64,000 nucleotides of DNA from Chloroflexota bacterium (GTDB lineage: Bacteria; Chloroflexota; Anaerolineae; 4572-78; J111), in assembly GCA_016860845.1 (NCBI GenBank), contig BOKF01000007.1:258868-322867 (forward strand). Direction: 5' to 3'. Positions 16,185-24,259 of this stretch are shown piece by piece (position 1 is the stretch's first letter; the number at the start of each line of letters is the position of its first letter). The notes below the pieces were generated by a model. The model was not told the origin of the DNA. It saw nothing but the letters and a program-made list of their open reading frames with translations, and searched no databases. The position numbers and the translations under genes were made by a program.

Positions 16185-17204
16185 ATGCGTCTCACCGCGC
16201 TTGGCCTGAATTTGGCTCTATTGGTTTTCTCCGCACTCATTGCTTTGGTCGGGGCGGAGATGGCGCTGCGCTGGCTGGGCTACCAGCCATGGCAAGTCAA
16301 AGAGGTTACGATTGCGGTTGAGCCGGGCGGTAAATTTTTCACCAAGCACCCTACACTCGGCTACACTCATCTGCCGGGAGCGTTCGACGTCACCTTGCCG
16401 GATGGTTATGTTTTTCAGGTGACACATCAAGCCGACACCTTGCGCATCACCCATCCACCTGATCCGGGTTTGGATGAGTCATCAAAAGATGCGATTTGGA
16501 TTTTTGGCTGTTCCTTTACGCATGGGTGGACCCTGAACGACGCCGAAACCTACCCCTGGCTGTTACAGCAGCAACTGCCGGAGTATGAGGTGGTCAATTT
16601 TGGGGTCAGTGGATACGGCACGCTGCAATCGTTGATCCAATTTCAAGAGGCGCTGGAAAAACAGCCCCGGCCGAAACTGGTCATCATTGCTTACGCCTCG
16701 TTTCACGATCAGCGCAACACCCTGCTGCGGTTACGCAGCAAACAGATCGTTCCCTGGAACAAACTCGGCCCCATTGTCCAGCCGTATGCCACGCTGGACG
16801 AAGATGGGAATTTGAACTACGACCTGGCCGAAATGACTTACCACGAGTTTCCCCTGATGCGCGTCTCGGCCCTGGTGAACTTTATCGAAACCACGTATGA
16901 TTACAAAGTCGAGGATGCTTTTTATCACAGCCACGCCGTGACCCAGGCCCTGATCAAGGAGTTTTACCGCCAGGCCCAGGCGCACGGCATCGAGCTGGTG
17001 GTGGCAGGCCTGTTATCAGATCGCTTGACCGCCGACACCCTGGCCTTCAGCACTGCTGAAGGCATCCCAACTGTGGATATTTCGGTGGATCTGTCCGTCC
17101 GCGCCCATCGCAACTGGCCGCACGACCCCCATCCCAGTCCCGCAGCCAACCGGCAGTATGCGCAAAAGCTTGAAGCATTTTTAAGAAGCGAAATATTGAA
17201 GTAA
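16185..17204 (+). CDS. SGNH/GDSL-family hydrolase with N-terminal membrane anchor
   Basis: This gene encodes 339 residues from ATG 16185, seven bases after GAAGGG; the GTG two codons upstream is too close to that site. An N-terminal hydrophobic helix (residues 4-24) anchors the protein. Block I is GCSFTHG (nucleophile Ser), the oxyanion region includes FGVSGYGTLQ, and the C-terminal Asp-His pair sits in HDPHPSPAANR. SGNH enzymes of this design act as esterases or O-acyl modifiers of cell-envelope glycans. The next genes encode polytopic glycosyltransferases, which supports an envelope-glycan role. The specific substrate is unknown. Confidence 0.82.
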   Translation: MRLTALGLNLALLVFSALIALVGAEMALRWLGYQPWQVKEVTIAVEPGGKFFTKHPTLGYTHLPGAFDVTLPDGYVFQVTHQADTLRITHPPDPGLDESSKDAIWIFGCSFTHGWTLNDAETYPWLLQQQLPEYEVVNFGVSGYGTLQSLIQFQEALEKQPRPKLVIIAYASFHDQRNTLLRLRSKQIVPWNKLGPIVQPYATLDEDGNLNYDLAEMTYHEFPLMRVSALVNFIETTYDYKVEDAFYHSHAVTQALIKEFYRQAQAHGIELVVAGLLSDRLTADTLAFSTAEGIPTVDISVDLSVRAHRNWPHDPHPSPAANRQYAQKLEAFLRSEILK

Positions 17205-17214
17205 CAACCTTCAA

Positions 17215-18588
17215 ATGTTCAACAACATTCAATCTAAAATCCTCGCCCTCGGGCTGCTGTCATTACTGCCATACCTCGCTGCCTGGTACCTGGGCGACCT
17301 GCGCGAGCAGACCCTTGGCTTTGAAATCATTTTTTTTGTGGCCTTTGCGCTATATGCCGGGGTTGTTGTGTTGACGCTGCGCCGGGCAATAGGGTCAAAC
17401 CGCGAATTGATCGCGGCCTTTATTTTGGCGGCGCTGATGCAAGGTTGCTTGATTTTTACGCCACCCACCCTGTCCGATGATATGTATCGTTACATTTGGG
17501 ATGGCCGGGTCCAGGCGCAAGGTCTTAGCCCTTACCGTTACCCGCCCAAAGCGCCGGAGCTGGCCTACCTGCGTGATGAAGCTGTCTGGCCCCACATCAA
17601 CCGCAAAGCCTCGGTCACGGTTTATCCCCCGGCGGCCGAGATGACCTACAGCTTTTTATGGCGCATCTGGCCGGACAATGTGCGCTGGTTTCAAATAGCA
17701 ATCGCCGGGAGCGGGCTGCTGGCCGGGGGCTTATTGATTGGCCTGCTGCGGGCGCTGGACCGTTCCCCGGCGCGGGTTTTGATCTATCTCTGGTCGCCGC
17801 TGCTGGCTTTTGAAACCGCTCATGCCGCCCATGTGGATGGTCTGATCCTGCCGCTGCTGGTCGGGGCCTGGTGGGCGCGGGTCAAAGAGCGAGACAGCTT
17901 GGTGGGGGTTCTGCTGGGGCTGGCAGCGGCCATGAAGTTTTATCCGGCCCTGCTGCTACCGGCCTTGTGGCGGCCCCACCATCCCCAGGGACGTTGGCGG
18001 CTGCCGCTGGCCTTTACAACCACAATGATGGTCACTTACCTACCCTACCTGTTACGGTACGGCGGCGAAGTGATCGGTTTTTTGCCCAAGTATTTAAAGG
18101 AGCAGTTTAACATCGGGCCGCTGCCCAATCTGCTGCTTTCATTCTTCCATCAAGCCGGTTTTGAGGCCAAGCAGGGCATGGGGCTCCTGCTGCTGGCAAT
18201 CCTGGGCTTAATGAGCCTGGCGATGGTTTTACAGCCGGCCAAAGACGGTGAAGCCGCCCTGCGCCGGTGTATCTGGTTGATCGGCGCTTATACTTTGTTA
18301 TCCTACAACTTGTTTTCGTGGTATCTGCTGTGGCTGTTACCGCTGCTGGCGCTTTTTGTGCAGCCAGGTTCCTGGTTTGGCTTGAAAGCGAATGCCTGGA
18401 CAGGCTGGTGGTTGTTCAGCGGATTGGCTGCCTTATCCTACACTTTTTTTATTGGCTGGAAACCCGTGCCCCTGGCGCAATGGGCCCAGTTTTGGCCGCT
18501 CTACCTGCTTTTGGGGCTGGACTTGGTTCGGCGGGTGAGGCTGTGGCAGACCGTCCACAATAACCAATGGGCAGTAAGTAATCAGTGA
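17215..18588 (+). CDS. Polytopic GT87/mannosyltransferase-like membrane glycosyltransferase
   Basis: This 457-residue protein has about ten predicted membrane helices. The luminal-type motif SDDMYRYIWDGRVQAQGLSPY near residues 88-108 has the acidic pair (DD) typical of GT-C polyprenol-phosphate mannosyl- and glucosyltransferases, and a second signature AAMKFYPALLLPALW is typical of the GT87/DUF2029 group. Such enzymes transfer sugars from lipid-linked donors outside the membrane. It forms a set with the related 507-residue protein at 18644 and the GT2 enzyme at 20910, which could make the polyprenyl-phosphate sugar donor. The C-terminal codons (NNQWAVSNQ) are encoded by a palindromic repeat that also contains the stop. 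Confidence 0.8.
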   Translation: MFNNIQSKILALGLLSLLPYLAAWYLGDLREQTLGFEIIFFVAFALYAGVVVLTLRRAIGSNRELIAAFILAALMQGCLIFTPPTLSDDMYRYIWDGRVQAQGLSPYRYPPKAPELAYLRDEAVWPHINRKASVTVYPPAAEMTYSFLWRIWPDNVRWFQIAIAGSGLLAGGLLIGLLRALDRSPARVLIYLWSPLLAFETAHAAHVDGLILPLLVGAWWARVKERDSLVGVLLGLAAAMKFYPALLLPALWRPHHPQGRWRLPLAFTTTMMVTYLPYLLRYGGEVIGFLPKYLKEQFNIGPLPNLLLSFFHQAGFEAKQGMGLLLLAILGLMSLAMVLQPAKDGEAALRRCIWLIGAYTLLSYNLFSWYLLWLLPLLALFVQPGSWFGLKANAWTGWWLFSGLAALSYTFFIGWKPVPLAQWAQFWPLYLLLGLDLVRRVRLWQTVHNNQWAVSNQ

Positions 18589-18613
18589 ACAGTCTGACTG
18601 ATAACTGATTACT
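18577..18613. repeat. Palindromic repeat at a gene end
   Basis: AGTAATCAGT (18577-18586) and ACTGATTACT (18604-18613) are perfect inverted copies with a 17-base loop, and ATAACCAAT flanks both sides as a direct repeat. The left arm encodes the C-terminus of the preceding glycosyltransferase. Confidence 0.7.
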
Positions 18614-18643
18614 GGCGATAACCAATTATTATCGAGGCGTGGA

Positions 18644-20167
18644 ATGCGGTCAGATTTAAAAAGCTTCAGCCGGGTATTTCCCTGGCAAGGACAGCCGGCT
18701 CGGCTGGAAATTCAGAGTCTAACGGCGCTGCTGGTGCTGGCCGGCCTGGCGGGATTGAGCCTGTTTATCTATCTCTGGCTTTTTGTGCGGCCCTACAGCC
18801 TGTTTACGTGGTACGAGGAGCCGAAACTCACATTGCGCCCCTTCACCCAGGATGACCCCTCGACGCTATGGTGGTTGGTTTGGGCTTTTTTGGTGCAAGG
18901 GGGCCTGTATTGGATGGGCTGGCGGCTGGCGCTCCAGCTTCGGGGACGGGCCGCCTGGCTGATTGTGCTAGGTGGAGCGGCGGCTTTTAGCATCAGCCTG
19001 CTGTTTCTTTATCCGCTCGACGCTGCCGATATTTTTGATAACATTATGCACGGTCGCATTTTGGGTGTTTATGGGGCTAACCCCTTCCGTGAAGTGGCCA
19101 GACAGTTTGCCAGCGATCCGTTTTATCCGTATGTGGCCTGGCAGCGGACTCCTTCGGCTTATGGACCTATTTGGGAAATGCTGGCGGGAGGGGTGGCCCG
19201 GCTGGCCGGCGACGGCGTTATTGCCAATGTGCTGGCTTTCAAGCTGTTGAATGGCCTCTTTCTGGCGCTCAGTCTCGGTCTGGTCGCTGTAAGCCTGCGC
19301 CAGATAGCCCCGGAACGGGCGCTGGCCGGGGTAACCTTGCTGGCCTGGAATCCGGTGGTGTTGTATGAAACTATCGGCAACGGCCACAATGATATAGTTA
19401 TGGCTGTTTCGCTGCTGGCGGCAACCTGGGCCATGCTTAAGCGCCGCTACACCCTGGCTGTTCTGGCCTTGCTGACCGGTGCATTGATCAAATTCATCCC
19501 CCTGTTGTTAATTCCGGTCGCGGTTCTGATGGCATTGCGCCATTTGTCTGACTTCCGCGCCCGGCTGCGCTTTCTGGTGACCACCTCCCTGGCGGCTGCC
19601 GTCTTGATTGTAGCGGCTTATGGCCCTTTCTGGTACGGTCTGGAAGGGTTGGGGCTTGGCCGGCGGACTGAACTCTTCACGGCCTCACTGCCGGCGGCGC
19701 TGAGGGCCTGGCTCTATTTGACCTGGGGCATCAAGGGCATGGGCTGGGCGATTGGCCTGGCTGCGGCCGGCCTGACCACCGTATTTGTGTTATGGCAAAG
19801 CCGGCGAACCTGGGCCGATCCCTCTTGGCTGAACTTTGTCCAGGTCAGCTTCAATATCTTGCTCTTTTACCTATTGGTAACCTGCCTGTGGTTTCAGCAG
19901 TGGTATGCAATCTGGCCGCTGGTGCTCGCCGCCCTGCTCCCGCCGGGACACGCGCCGCGCCTGGCGGTTCTGTTCAGCTATGCCGCCATGTCCAAACATT
20001 TAATCTTTGGCCCGCTGTTGTTCTGGGTGCGTCCCCGGCCGCCACGAGCAGAATTGGAACTAATTTTTGGCCCGGCCGTCCTGTTACTGCCCTGGCTCTA
20101 CACCCTGTTAGCCTTGTGGCTGACTCGACCGGCAAAATCTAACAATGATACCATAGAATGTCCATGA
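18644..20167 (+). CDS. Second polytopic GT87-like membrane glycosyltransferase
   Basis: This 507-residue protein has roughly ten to twelve membrane helices. LYPLDAADIFDNIMHGRILG places an Asp-containing loop where the GT-C enzymes have their catalytic acidic residues, and GNGHNDIVMAVSLLAA plus ALIKFIPLLLIPVA are the second and third family signatures. It is a paralogue of the protein at 17215. The two in a row suggest successive sugar additions to a lipid-linked or surface glycan. The stop overlaps the start of the next gene (ATGA), so translation is coupled to the CofC-like transferase. Confidence 0.8.
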   Translation: MRSDLKSFSRVFPWQGQPARLEIQSLTALLVLAGLAGLSLFIYLWLFVRPYSLFTWYEEPKLTLRPFTQDDPSTLWWLVWAFLVQGGLYWMGWRLALQLRGRAAWLIVLGGAAAFSISLLFLYPLDAADIFDNIMHGRILGVYGANPFREVARQFASDPFYPYVAWQRTPSAYGPIWEMLAGGVARLAGDGVIANVLAFKLLNGLFLALSLGLVAVSLRQIAPERALAGVTLLAWNPVVLYETIGNGHNDIVMAVSLLAATWAMLKRRYTLAVLALLTGALIKFIPLLLIPVAVLMALRHLSDFRARLRFLVTTSLAAAVLIVAAYGPFWYGLEGLGLGRRTELFTASLPAALRAWLYLTWGIKGMGWAIGLAAAGLTTVFVLWQSRRTWADPSWLNFVQVSFNILLFYLLVTCLWFQQWYAIWPLVLAALLPPGHAPRLAVLFSYAAMSKHLIFGPLLFWVRPRPPRAELELIFGPAVLLLPWLYTLLALWLTRPAKSNNDTIECP

Positions 20168-20904
20168 TTAATTCTTCCACAGTTCACAATTCACAATTCA
20201 TTATTCACAATTCCCCAGTCACCAACGCTCTCCTGGTCGTCGCCAAACGTCCGGCCCCCGGCCAGACCAAAACCCGTCTCTCTCCCCCCCTTTTATCCGA
20301 TCAAGCCGCAGCGCTCTATGAGTGTTTCTTACGCGATACTCTGGACTTGATGCGCCAAGTAACCAGTGCTCAGCCGGTCATCGCCTACCTGCCCCCCTCA
20401 GAAAAAGCCTATTTTGCCGAATTAGCGCCGGATTTTGAACTGATTTTACAGGATGGCCCTGATTTGGGCGTCCGGCTGGATAATGCGCTGACCCACTATT
20501 TACAGCTTGGTTATCAACGCGCAGTCATTATGGATAGCGACAGCCCAACCCTACCCGCCCCTTACCTGGCGGCTGCCTTTGAGGCGCTGGAGAGGGTTGA
20601 TGTCGTCCTGGGGCCATGCGACGACGGCGGCTATTATCTGATTGGGCTGAACCGCCCCGCCCCGCGACTGCTGCGGGAAGTGCACATGAGTACGCCTCGT
20701 GTTGTCGCCGATACCCTGGCCCTGGCCGCAGAGGAAGGGCTGCGGGTCGAACTGCTGCCAGCCTGGTATGATGTGGATGACGTTGCGGCGCTGACCCGGC
20801 TGACCACTGAACTAACCCAAACGCCGCTCCCTACTGCCCGCCATACCCGTGCTTTTTTTGCGGCCCATAGAGAAATTACGGCAATGATAGAAACAAGCCG
20901 GTGA
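20164..20904 (+). CDS. TIGR04282-type glycosyltransferase (CofC-like; arsenosugar/selenodomain-associated family)
   Basis: This gene encodes 246 residues from ATG 20164, which overlaps the upstream TGA. NALLVVAKRPAPGQTKTRL is the classical start of TIGR04282, first described as 'transferase 1, rSAM/selenodomain-associated' because it co-occurs with radical SAM selenoproteins such as ArsS. IMDSDSPTLP and GPCDDGGYYLIGL are the metal and nucleotide-sugar motifs. It therefore fits the selenium/arsenic theme of the operon 5 kb upstream, though it could also serve the neighbouring GT genes. The first ~20 residues come from a low-complexity repeat, so the functional protein may effectively begin near NALLVV. 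Confidence 0.85.
   Translation: MINSSTVHNSQFIIHNSPVTNALLVVAKRPAPGQTKTRLSPPLLSDQAAALYECFLRDTLDLMRQVTSAQPVIAYLPPSEKAYFAELAPDFELILQDGPDLGVRLDNALTHYLQLGYQRAVIMDSDSPTLPAPYLAAAFEALERVDVVLGPCDDGGYYLIGLNRPAPRLLREVHMSTPRVVADTLALAAEEGLRVELLPAWYDVDDVAALTRLTTELTQTPLPTARHTRAFFAAHREITAMIETSR
20177..20214. repeat. Short tandem ACAATTC repeat inside the start of a gene
   Basis: Units of ACAATTCA and related words recur four times in 38 bases. The tract encodes the N-terminal residues of the TIGR04282 protein and resembles intergenic low-complexity spacers elsewhere in the window. Confidence 0.6.
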
Positions 20905-20909
20905 ACGGG

Positions 20910-21605
20910 ATGGATCGCGTCACCGTAATTATTCCGGCCTTGAACGAAGCCGGCAATATCCAACGCCTGGTGAAGGAAATCCTGGCAACTGCGCCGGTGC
21001 GGGTTGTTGTGGTCAACAACGGCTCAACCGACGCCACAGCCCAGGAAGCTCATGCGGCGGGCGCTCAGGTAGTTCTCGAACCGCGCCGGGGCTATGGCTA
21101 CGCCTGCGCCGCCGGGGTGACTGCGGCCCAGGAGGCCGACATCCTTGTTTTTTTGGATGGGGATTACAGTTCCCTGCCCAGCGAACTGCCCGTTGTCCTG
21201 ACCCCAATCCTGGCTGGCGAAGCCGACCTGGTGCTCGGCTCGCGCTACCGGGGCCACATTGCGCCGGGAGCAATGCCGCTCCACCAGCGTTTTGGTAACT
21301 GGCTCGTGGCACGTCTTATGAATTGGTTATACCGCCTATCCATCACCGATCTAGGACCTTATCGAGCCATTCGCCGCTCCCTGTTGGAACAACTCGACAT
21401 GCAGGAGATGACCTTTGGCTGGCCGACCGAAATGATGACCAAAGCTGCCCGCCAGGGAGCGCGGCTGGTTGAAGTGCCGGTCAGCTTTCACCCGCGCCGG
21501 GCTGGACGTTCCAAAGTAAGCGGTACCGTGCGGGGTACTTTTTTAGCCACCTGGTTTATTCTGGGCATCACCCTGCGTTATGCCTGGAGCCAATCAAAGC
21601 GATAG
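20910..21605 (+). CDS. GT2-family glycosyltransferase (dolichyl-phosphate-sugar synthase-like)
   Basis: The likely start is the ATG at 20910 (MDRVTVIIPALNE); an earlier GTG at 20901 overlaps the previous gene and adds three residues. NEAGNIQRLV, NNGSTDATA and FLDGDYSSLP are GT2 nucleotide-sugar and DxD motifs, and SRYRG with DLGPYRAIRR matches the DPM1/GtrB branch that loads a sugar onto polyprenyl phosphate. No C-terminal membrane domain is present except a weak helix near WFILGITLRYAW. It may supply lipid-linked sugar to the two GT87-like enzymes upstream. The reading is about 231 residues long. Confidence 0.85.
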   Translation: MDRVTVIIPALNEAGNIQRLVKEILATAPVRVVVVNNGSTDATAQEAHAAGAQVVLEPRRGYGYACAAGVTAAQEADILVFLDGDYSSLPSELPVVLTPILAGEADLVLGSRYRGHIAPGAMPLHQRFGNWLVARLMNWLYRLSITDLGPYRAIRRSLLEQLDMQEMTFGWPTEMMTKAARQGARLVEVPVSFHPRRAGRSKVSGTVRGTFLATWFILGITLRYAWSQSKR

Positions 21606-21708
21606 AAATTGCCGCCCGATAAGAAGCCGCTATGCGTCCCTTGTGCCTGTAACGAATACCCCCGAAGCAAGACTAACCCCTACCGGCCTGATTCTTAGGA
21701 GGACCCCC

Positions 21709-22083
21709 ATGACTAGAATTTTACTGGTTGAAGACAATGAGATGATCCGGGACATGCTTTCAGAGCGACTGGAGCGGAAAGGGTTTCAAGTTTATCGGGC
21801 GGTTGACGGCGCGCAGGGGGTCGCCCTGGCTAAAGCGGGCAGCCCCGATTTGATCCTGCTGGACATGAGTTTGCCGGTGGTGGATGGCTGGCAGGCGGCC
21901 CGGCAGCTTAAGGCCAGCGCCGATACGCAGGCTATCCCCATCATCGCCTTGACCGCTCACACCATTGCCGGAGACCGGGAGAAAACGCTGGCCGCCGGCT
22001 GCGATGACTACAGCACCAAGCCGGTTGACTTTCCCCAACTGCTCACCAAGATTCAGGCCCTGTTAAAAATGGAGGCTGCCTGA
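21709..22083 (+). CDS. Single-domain response regulator (DivK/Spo0F-like)
   Basis: This gene encodes 124 residues from ATG 21709, behind AGGAGG; the frame extends upstream without a site. It is a complete receiver: acidic pocket Glu8-Asp9, phospho-acceptor Asp52 (LILLDMSLP), Thr in ALTAHTIAGD and Lys104 (YSTKPVDF). There is no output domain, so it acts by protein contact or as a phosphorelay intermediate. Its stop overlaps the start of a second receiver gene that is broken after about 22 residues (22083-22181), so the original partner, probably a hybrid kinase or another regulator, has been lost. Confidence 0.88.
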   Translation: MTRILLVEDNEMIRDMLSERLERKGFQVYRAVDGAQGVALAKAGSPDLILLDMSLPVVDGWQAARQLKASADTQAIPIIALTAHTIAGDREKTLAAGCDDYSTKPVDFPQLLTKIQALLKMEAA

Positions 22084-22181
22084 TGAAGCCTCAACCCAGT
22101 TCCGTGTTGATTGTGGACGATAACGAAGATATTCGCAGCCTGTTGCCGTTTATTGTGGTCGGATTTGGCACTTTGAGGTAA
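22083..22181 (+). pseudogene. Truncated receiver-domain gene
   Basis: An ATG overlapping the previous stop (ATGA) opens a 32-residue frame with SSVLIVDDNEDIRSLLPF, a clear receiver N-terminus. Sequence similarity ends abruptly after LLPF and a TAA follows ten codons later. The next 190 bases contain no rest of the domain in any frame that I can see. It looks like the left end of a response-regulator or hybrid-kinase gene whose remainder was deleted. Confidence 0.75.
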
Positions 22182-22282
22182 AATTGCTAAGGTCTGCGGG
22201 GCGGCGTGTGTACCGCAGGCGTCGGGCGGCTCAATCTGACTATCAGGTGAAAATACATTGCATTTAAGGGAGTGGTTAGATG

Positions 22283-22334
22283 GTAAGTGATGGCTTCGGA
22301 GTCCAAAGTTGAGCTTTGGGACCCCATCACTTAC
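22283..22334. repeat. Long hairpin before the zinc-ribbon gene
   Basis: GTAAGTGATGG (22283-22293) pairs perfectly with CCATCACTTAC (22324-22334). An inner stem GTCCAAAG / CTTTGGGAC with one bulge extends it. It lies just downstream of the receiver fragment and 35 bases before the next start, so it may be a deletion scar repeat, a leader structure or a terminator without a clear U-tract. Confidence 0.6.
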
Positions 22335-22369
22335 TTTGCAACCACAACCCATTTAAGAGGGGGTGCTTC

Positions 22370-22951
22370 GTGCCTGAACATAAACCCAACGCGTCCAATT
22401 TTATCAACCTGCAATGCCCCACCTGTGGCGCTGGCCTGCAGGTGGCCGGCGAAAAGAACCAGTTTGCCTGTGACCACTGCGGCAACAGGTATCTGCTTGA
22501 CCGCAAGCTTGAAGATCTCGATGTGGCGCAACGGGAGCATCTCGAGCCGAACGTTACCTACACCCACCAAATCCAGCAATGGCTGCGGGTGGCCGAGTAT
22601 GAAGTCTTTCTGCATGGCATTTCGGTGGAAACCGTCAAAACGGAGCAGGTGCTGTATATTGACGTTGCCTATCGTAACCAGTCAGCCACAGCTCTCAAAT
22701 GCCGTCACGATCAATGGGTCGTGTTTGATAAGGAGGGATATACCTACGAGCCGGTGAAAGATTACGACTCTCCAGAGTTGTACGAAGGCAATGCCAAACG
22801 GTATTTGGGAATGACACGTATCATTACGCCTGGCATGCGCCTGAGAGGCTGGCTCGGGTTCCTGATCCCCCCCTCGACTACCATTGAATACCTGCAATTT
22901 TCGGGGGGCACACCCGCCAAAACGGTTGAGTTTGAACTTCAATTAAAGTAG
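22370..22951 (+). CDS. Zinc-ribbon protein of unknown function
   Basis: This gene encodes 193 residues from GTG 22370, which has AGAGGGGG upstream. The N-terminus is a zinc ribbon: CPTCG and CDHCG separated by about 16 residues. The rest (QREHLEPNVTYTHQIQQWL, then a beta-rich part with VLYIDVAYRNQSATAL and IPPSTTIEYLQF) resembles the immunoglobulin-like DUF4352 style of proteins that describe how a value deviates from a solvent-exposed strand set. I do not recognise a specific family. It could be a small cytoplasmic regulator. No operon partner is apparent; the M24 peptidase gene starts 80 bases later. Confidence 0.7.
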   Translation: MPEHKPNASNFINLQCPTCGAGLQVAGEKNQFACDHCGNRYLLDRKLEDLDVAQREHLEPNVTYTHQIQQWLRVAEYEVFLHGISVETVKTEQVLYIDVAYRNQSATALKCRHDQWVVFDKEGYTYEPVKDYDSPELYEGNAKRYLGMTRIITPGMRLRGWLGFLIPPSTTIEYLQFSGGTPAKTVEFELQLK

Positions 22952-23031
22952 AGCTAAAGGGGATGTGGGCACGCAGGGAGAGTATTTTCTCAACCGGCGG
23001 CCCGCAACCGCCGGTCAATAAGGAGATGATC

Positions 23032-24120
23032 ATGGCTGAAAGTAAAAACCGGTTGGTCCAGTTACAAACAATGATGCAGGCGGCCCATGTTGACCTGGTC
23101 GCCATTGGCCCTACGGCCAATATGCGTTACCTGTTGGGCTACGTCCCCCACCCCGACGAGCGCCTGTGCCTGCTGCTGGTTACTTTGGAAAAAGTGGGAC
23201 TGGTCGTCCCCACCTTAAATGCCGGGGATGTCGCCGCTCACACCGACCTCCCTTTGGAGCAGTGGCCCGATGCCGAAGGGCCGTTCCAGGCCCTCCGGCG
23301 AGCCGTGTCGGGTCTCTCCGTCAAACGGCTGGCTATTGATGGCACCATGCGGGCCGATTTTTTGTTGCCCCTGTTGGCCGCTACCAACCAGCCGGAAACG
23401 ATCACCGTGGAGGGGCTGCTGGCCCCGCTGCGGGCGCGCAAGTCGGCAGAGGAAATCGAAGCCCTGGCCCTGGCTGCGGCGCAGGCGGGGCGAGCCATGC
23501 AGGCGGCGATGGCTGCCTGCCGGCCCGGCGTAACCGAGGCCGAGGTCGCCTGGATTGTGGAGGAAACCTTTCGCAAGGATGGAGCGGAAGCGGTCACTTT
23601 TTCCCTGGTTGCCTCCGGCCCTAACGGGGCTTTTCCGCACCACCATAGCGGGCCGCGCCGGCTGCAAGGGGGAGATGCCGTTATCATTGATATTGGGGCC
23701 ACCCTGAACGGTTACCAATCAGATATGACCCGGATGGTCTTCATCGGTGAGCCGCCGGCCGATTTTTTAAAGGCGTATGAGGCTGTTTTGGCGGCGAATG
23801 AACGCGGTCGAGCGGCGGTCAGGCCGGGGGTTATGGCCCAGGAAGTGGACCGGGCCACCCGCAGCACCCTGGAGGCTGCCGGTTATGGAGACTACTTCAT
23901 CCACCGCACCGGGCATGGCCTGGGCCTGGAGATTCACGAAGCGCCCTACATTATGGCCGGCAACGAGCAACCCTTAGAAGAAGGCATGGTCTTCAGCGTG
24001 GAACCGGGCGTTTACCTGCCGGGGCAGTTTGGTATCCGTATTGAAGATATTGTGGCCGTCACCGGCACGGGTGTCCGCACCCTGACCGGCTTTGACCGCC
24101 AGTTGGTGATAAAAAAGTAA
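23032..24120 (+). CDS. M24-family metallopeptidase (Xaa-Pro aminopeptidase type)
   Basis: This gene encodes 362 residues from ATG 23032 after AAGGAG. The N-terminal creatinase-like domain is followed by the pita-bread catalytic domain. Metal-site segments are all present: IDIGATLNGYQSDMTR (two Asp), HRTGHGLGLEIHE (His), FSVEPGVYLP (Glu) and GIRIEDIV (Glu). PHHHSGPRRL matches the substrate-side histidine region of aminopeptidase P. It should release an N-terminal residue preceding proline, or act as a dipeptidase. The length and motif spacing are normal for PepQ/YpdF-like enzymes. The gene stands alone. Confidence 0.93.
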   Translation: MAESKNRLVQLQTMMQAAHVDLVAIGPTANMRYLLGYVPHPDERLCLLLVTLEKVGLVVPTLNAGDVAAHTDLPLEQWPDAEGPFQALRRAVSGLSVKRLAIDGTMRADFLLPLLAATNQPETITVEGLLAPLRARKSAEEIEALALAAAQAGRAMQAAMAACRPGVTEAEVAWIVEETFRKDGAEAVTFSLVASGPNGAFPHHHSGPRRLQGGDAVIIDIGATLNGYQSDMTRMVFIGEPPADFLKAYEAVLAANERGRAAVRPGVMAQEVDRATRSTLEAAGYGDYFIHRTGHGLGLEIHEAPYIMAGNEQPLEEGMVFSVEPGVYLPGQFGIRIEDIVAVTGTGVRTLTGFDRQLVIKK

Positions 24121-24138
24121 GCCCCCAGAGAGAAATTA

Positions 24139-24223
24139 AGGTGACAGGCACTTATCGGACTAATCATTGGGCTTATTTGAACAGAACCTACCTCTATTTA
24201 GGATTTAAAAGTGCCTGTCACCT
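24139..24223. repeat. Inverted repeat before the recombinase gene
   Basis: AGGTGACAGGCACTT (24139-24153) and AAGTGCCTGTCACCT (24209-24223) are perfect 15-bp inverted copies enclosing 55 bases. AAATTAAGG outside the left arm and CCTTAAATTT outside the right arm extend the symmetry. It looks like a short non-autonomous element or a recombinase/REP-type site. Confidence 0.75.
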
Positions 24224-24259
24224 GGTTTTTCCTTAAATTTGAAAGAACAAGGGTTCGCA

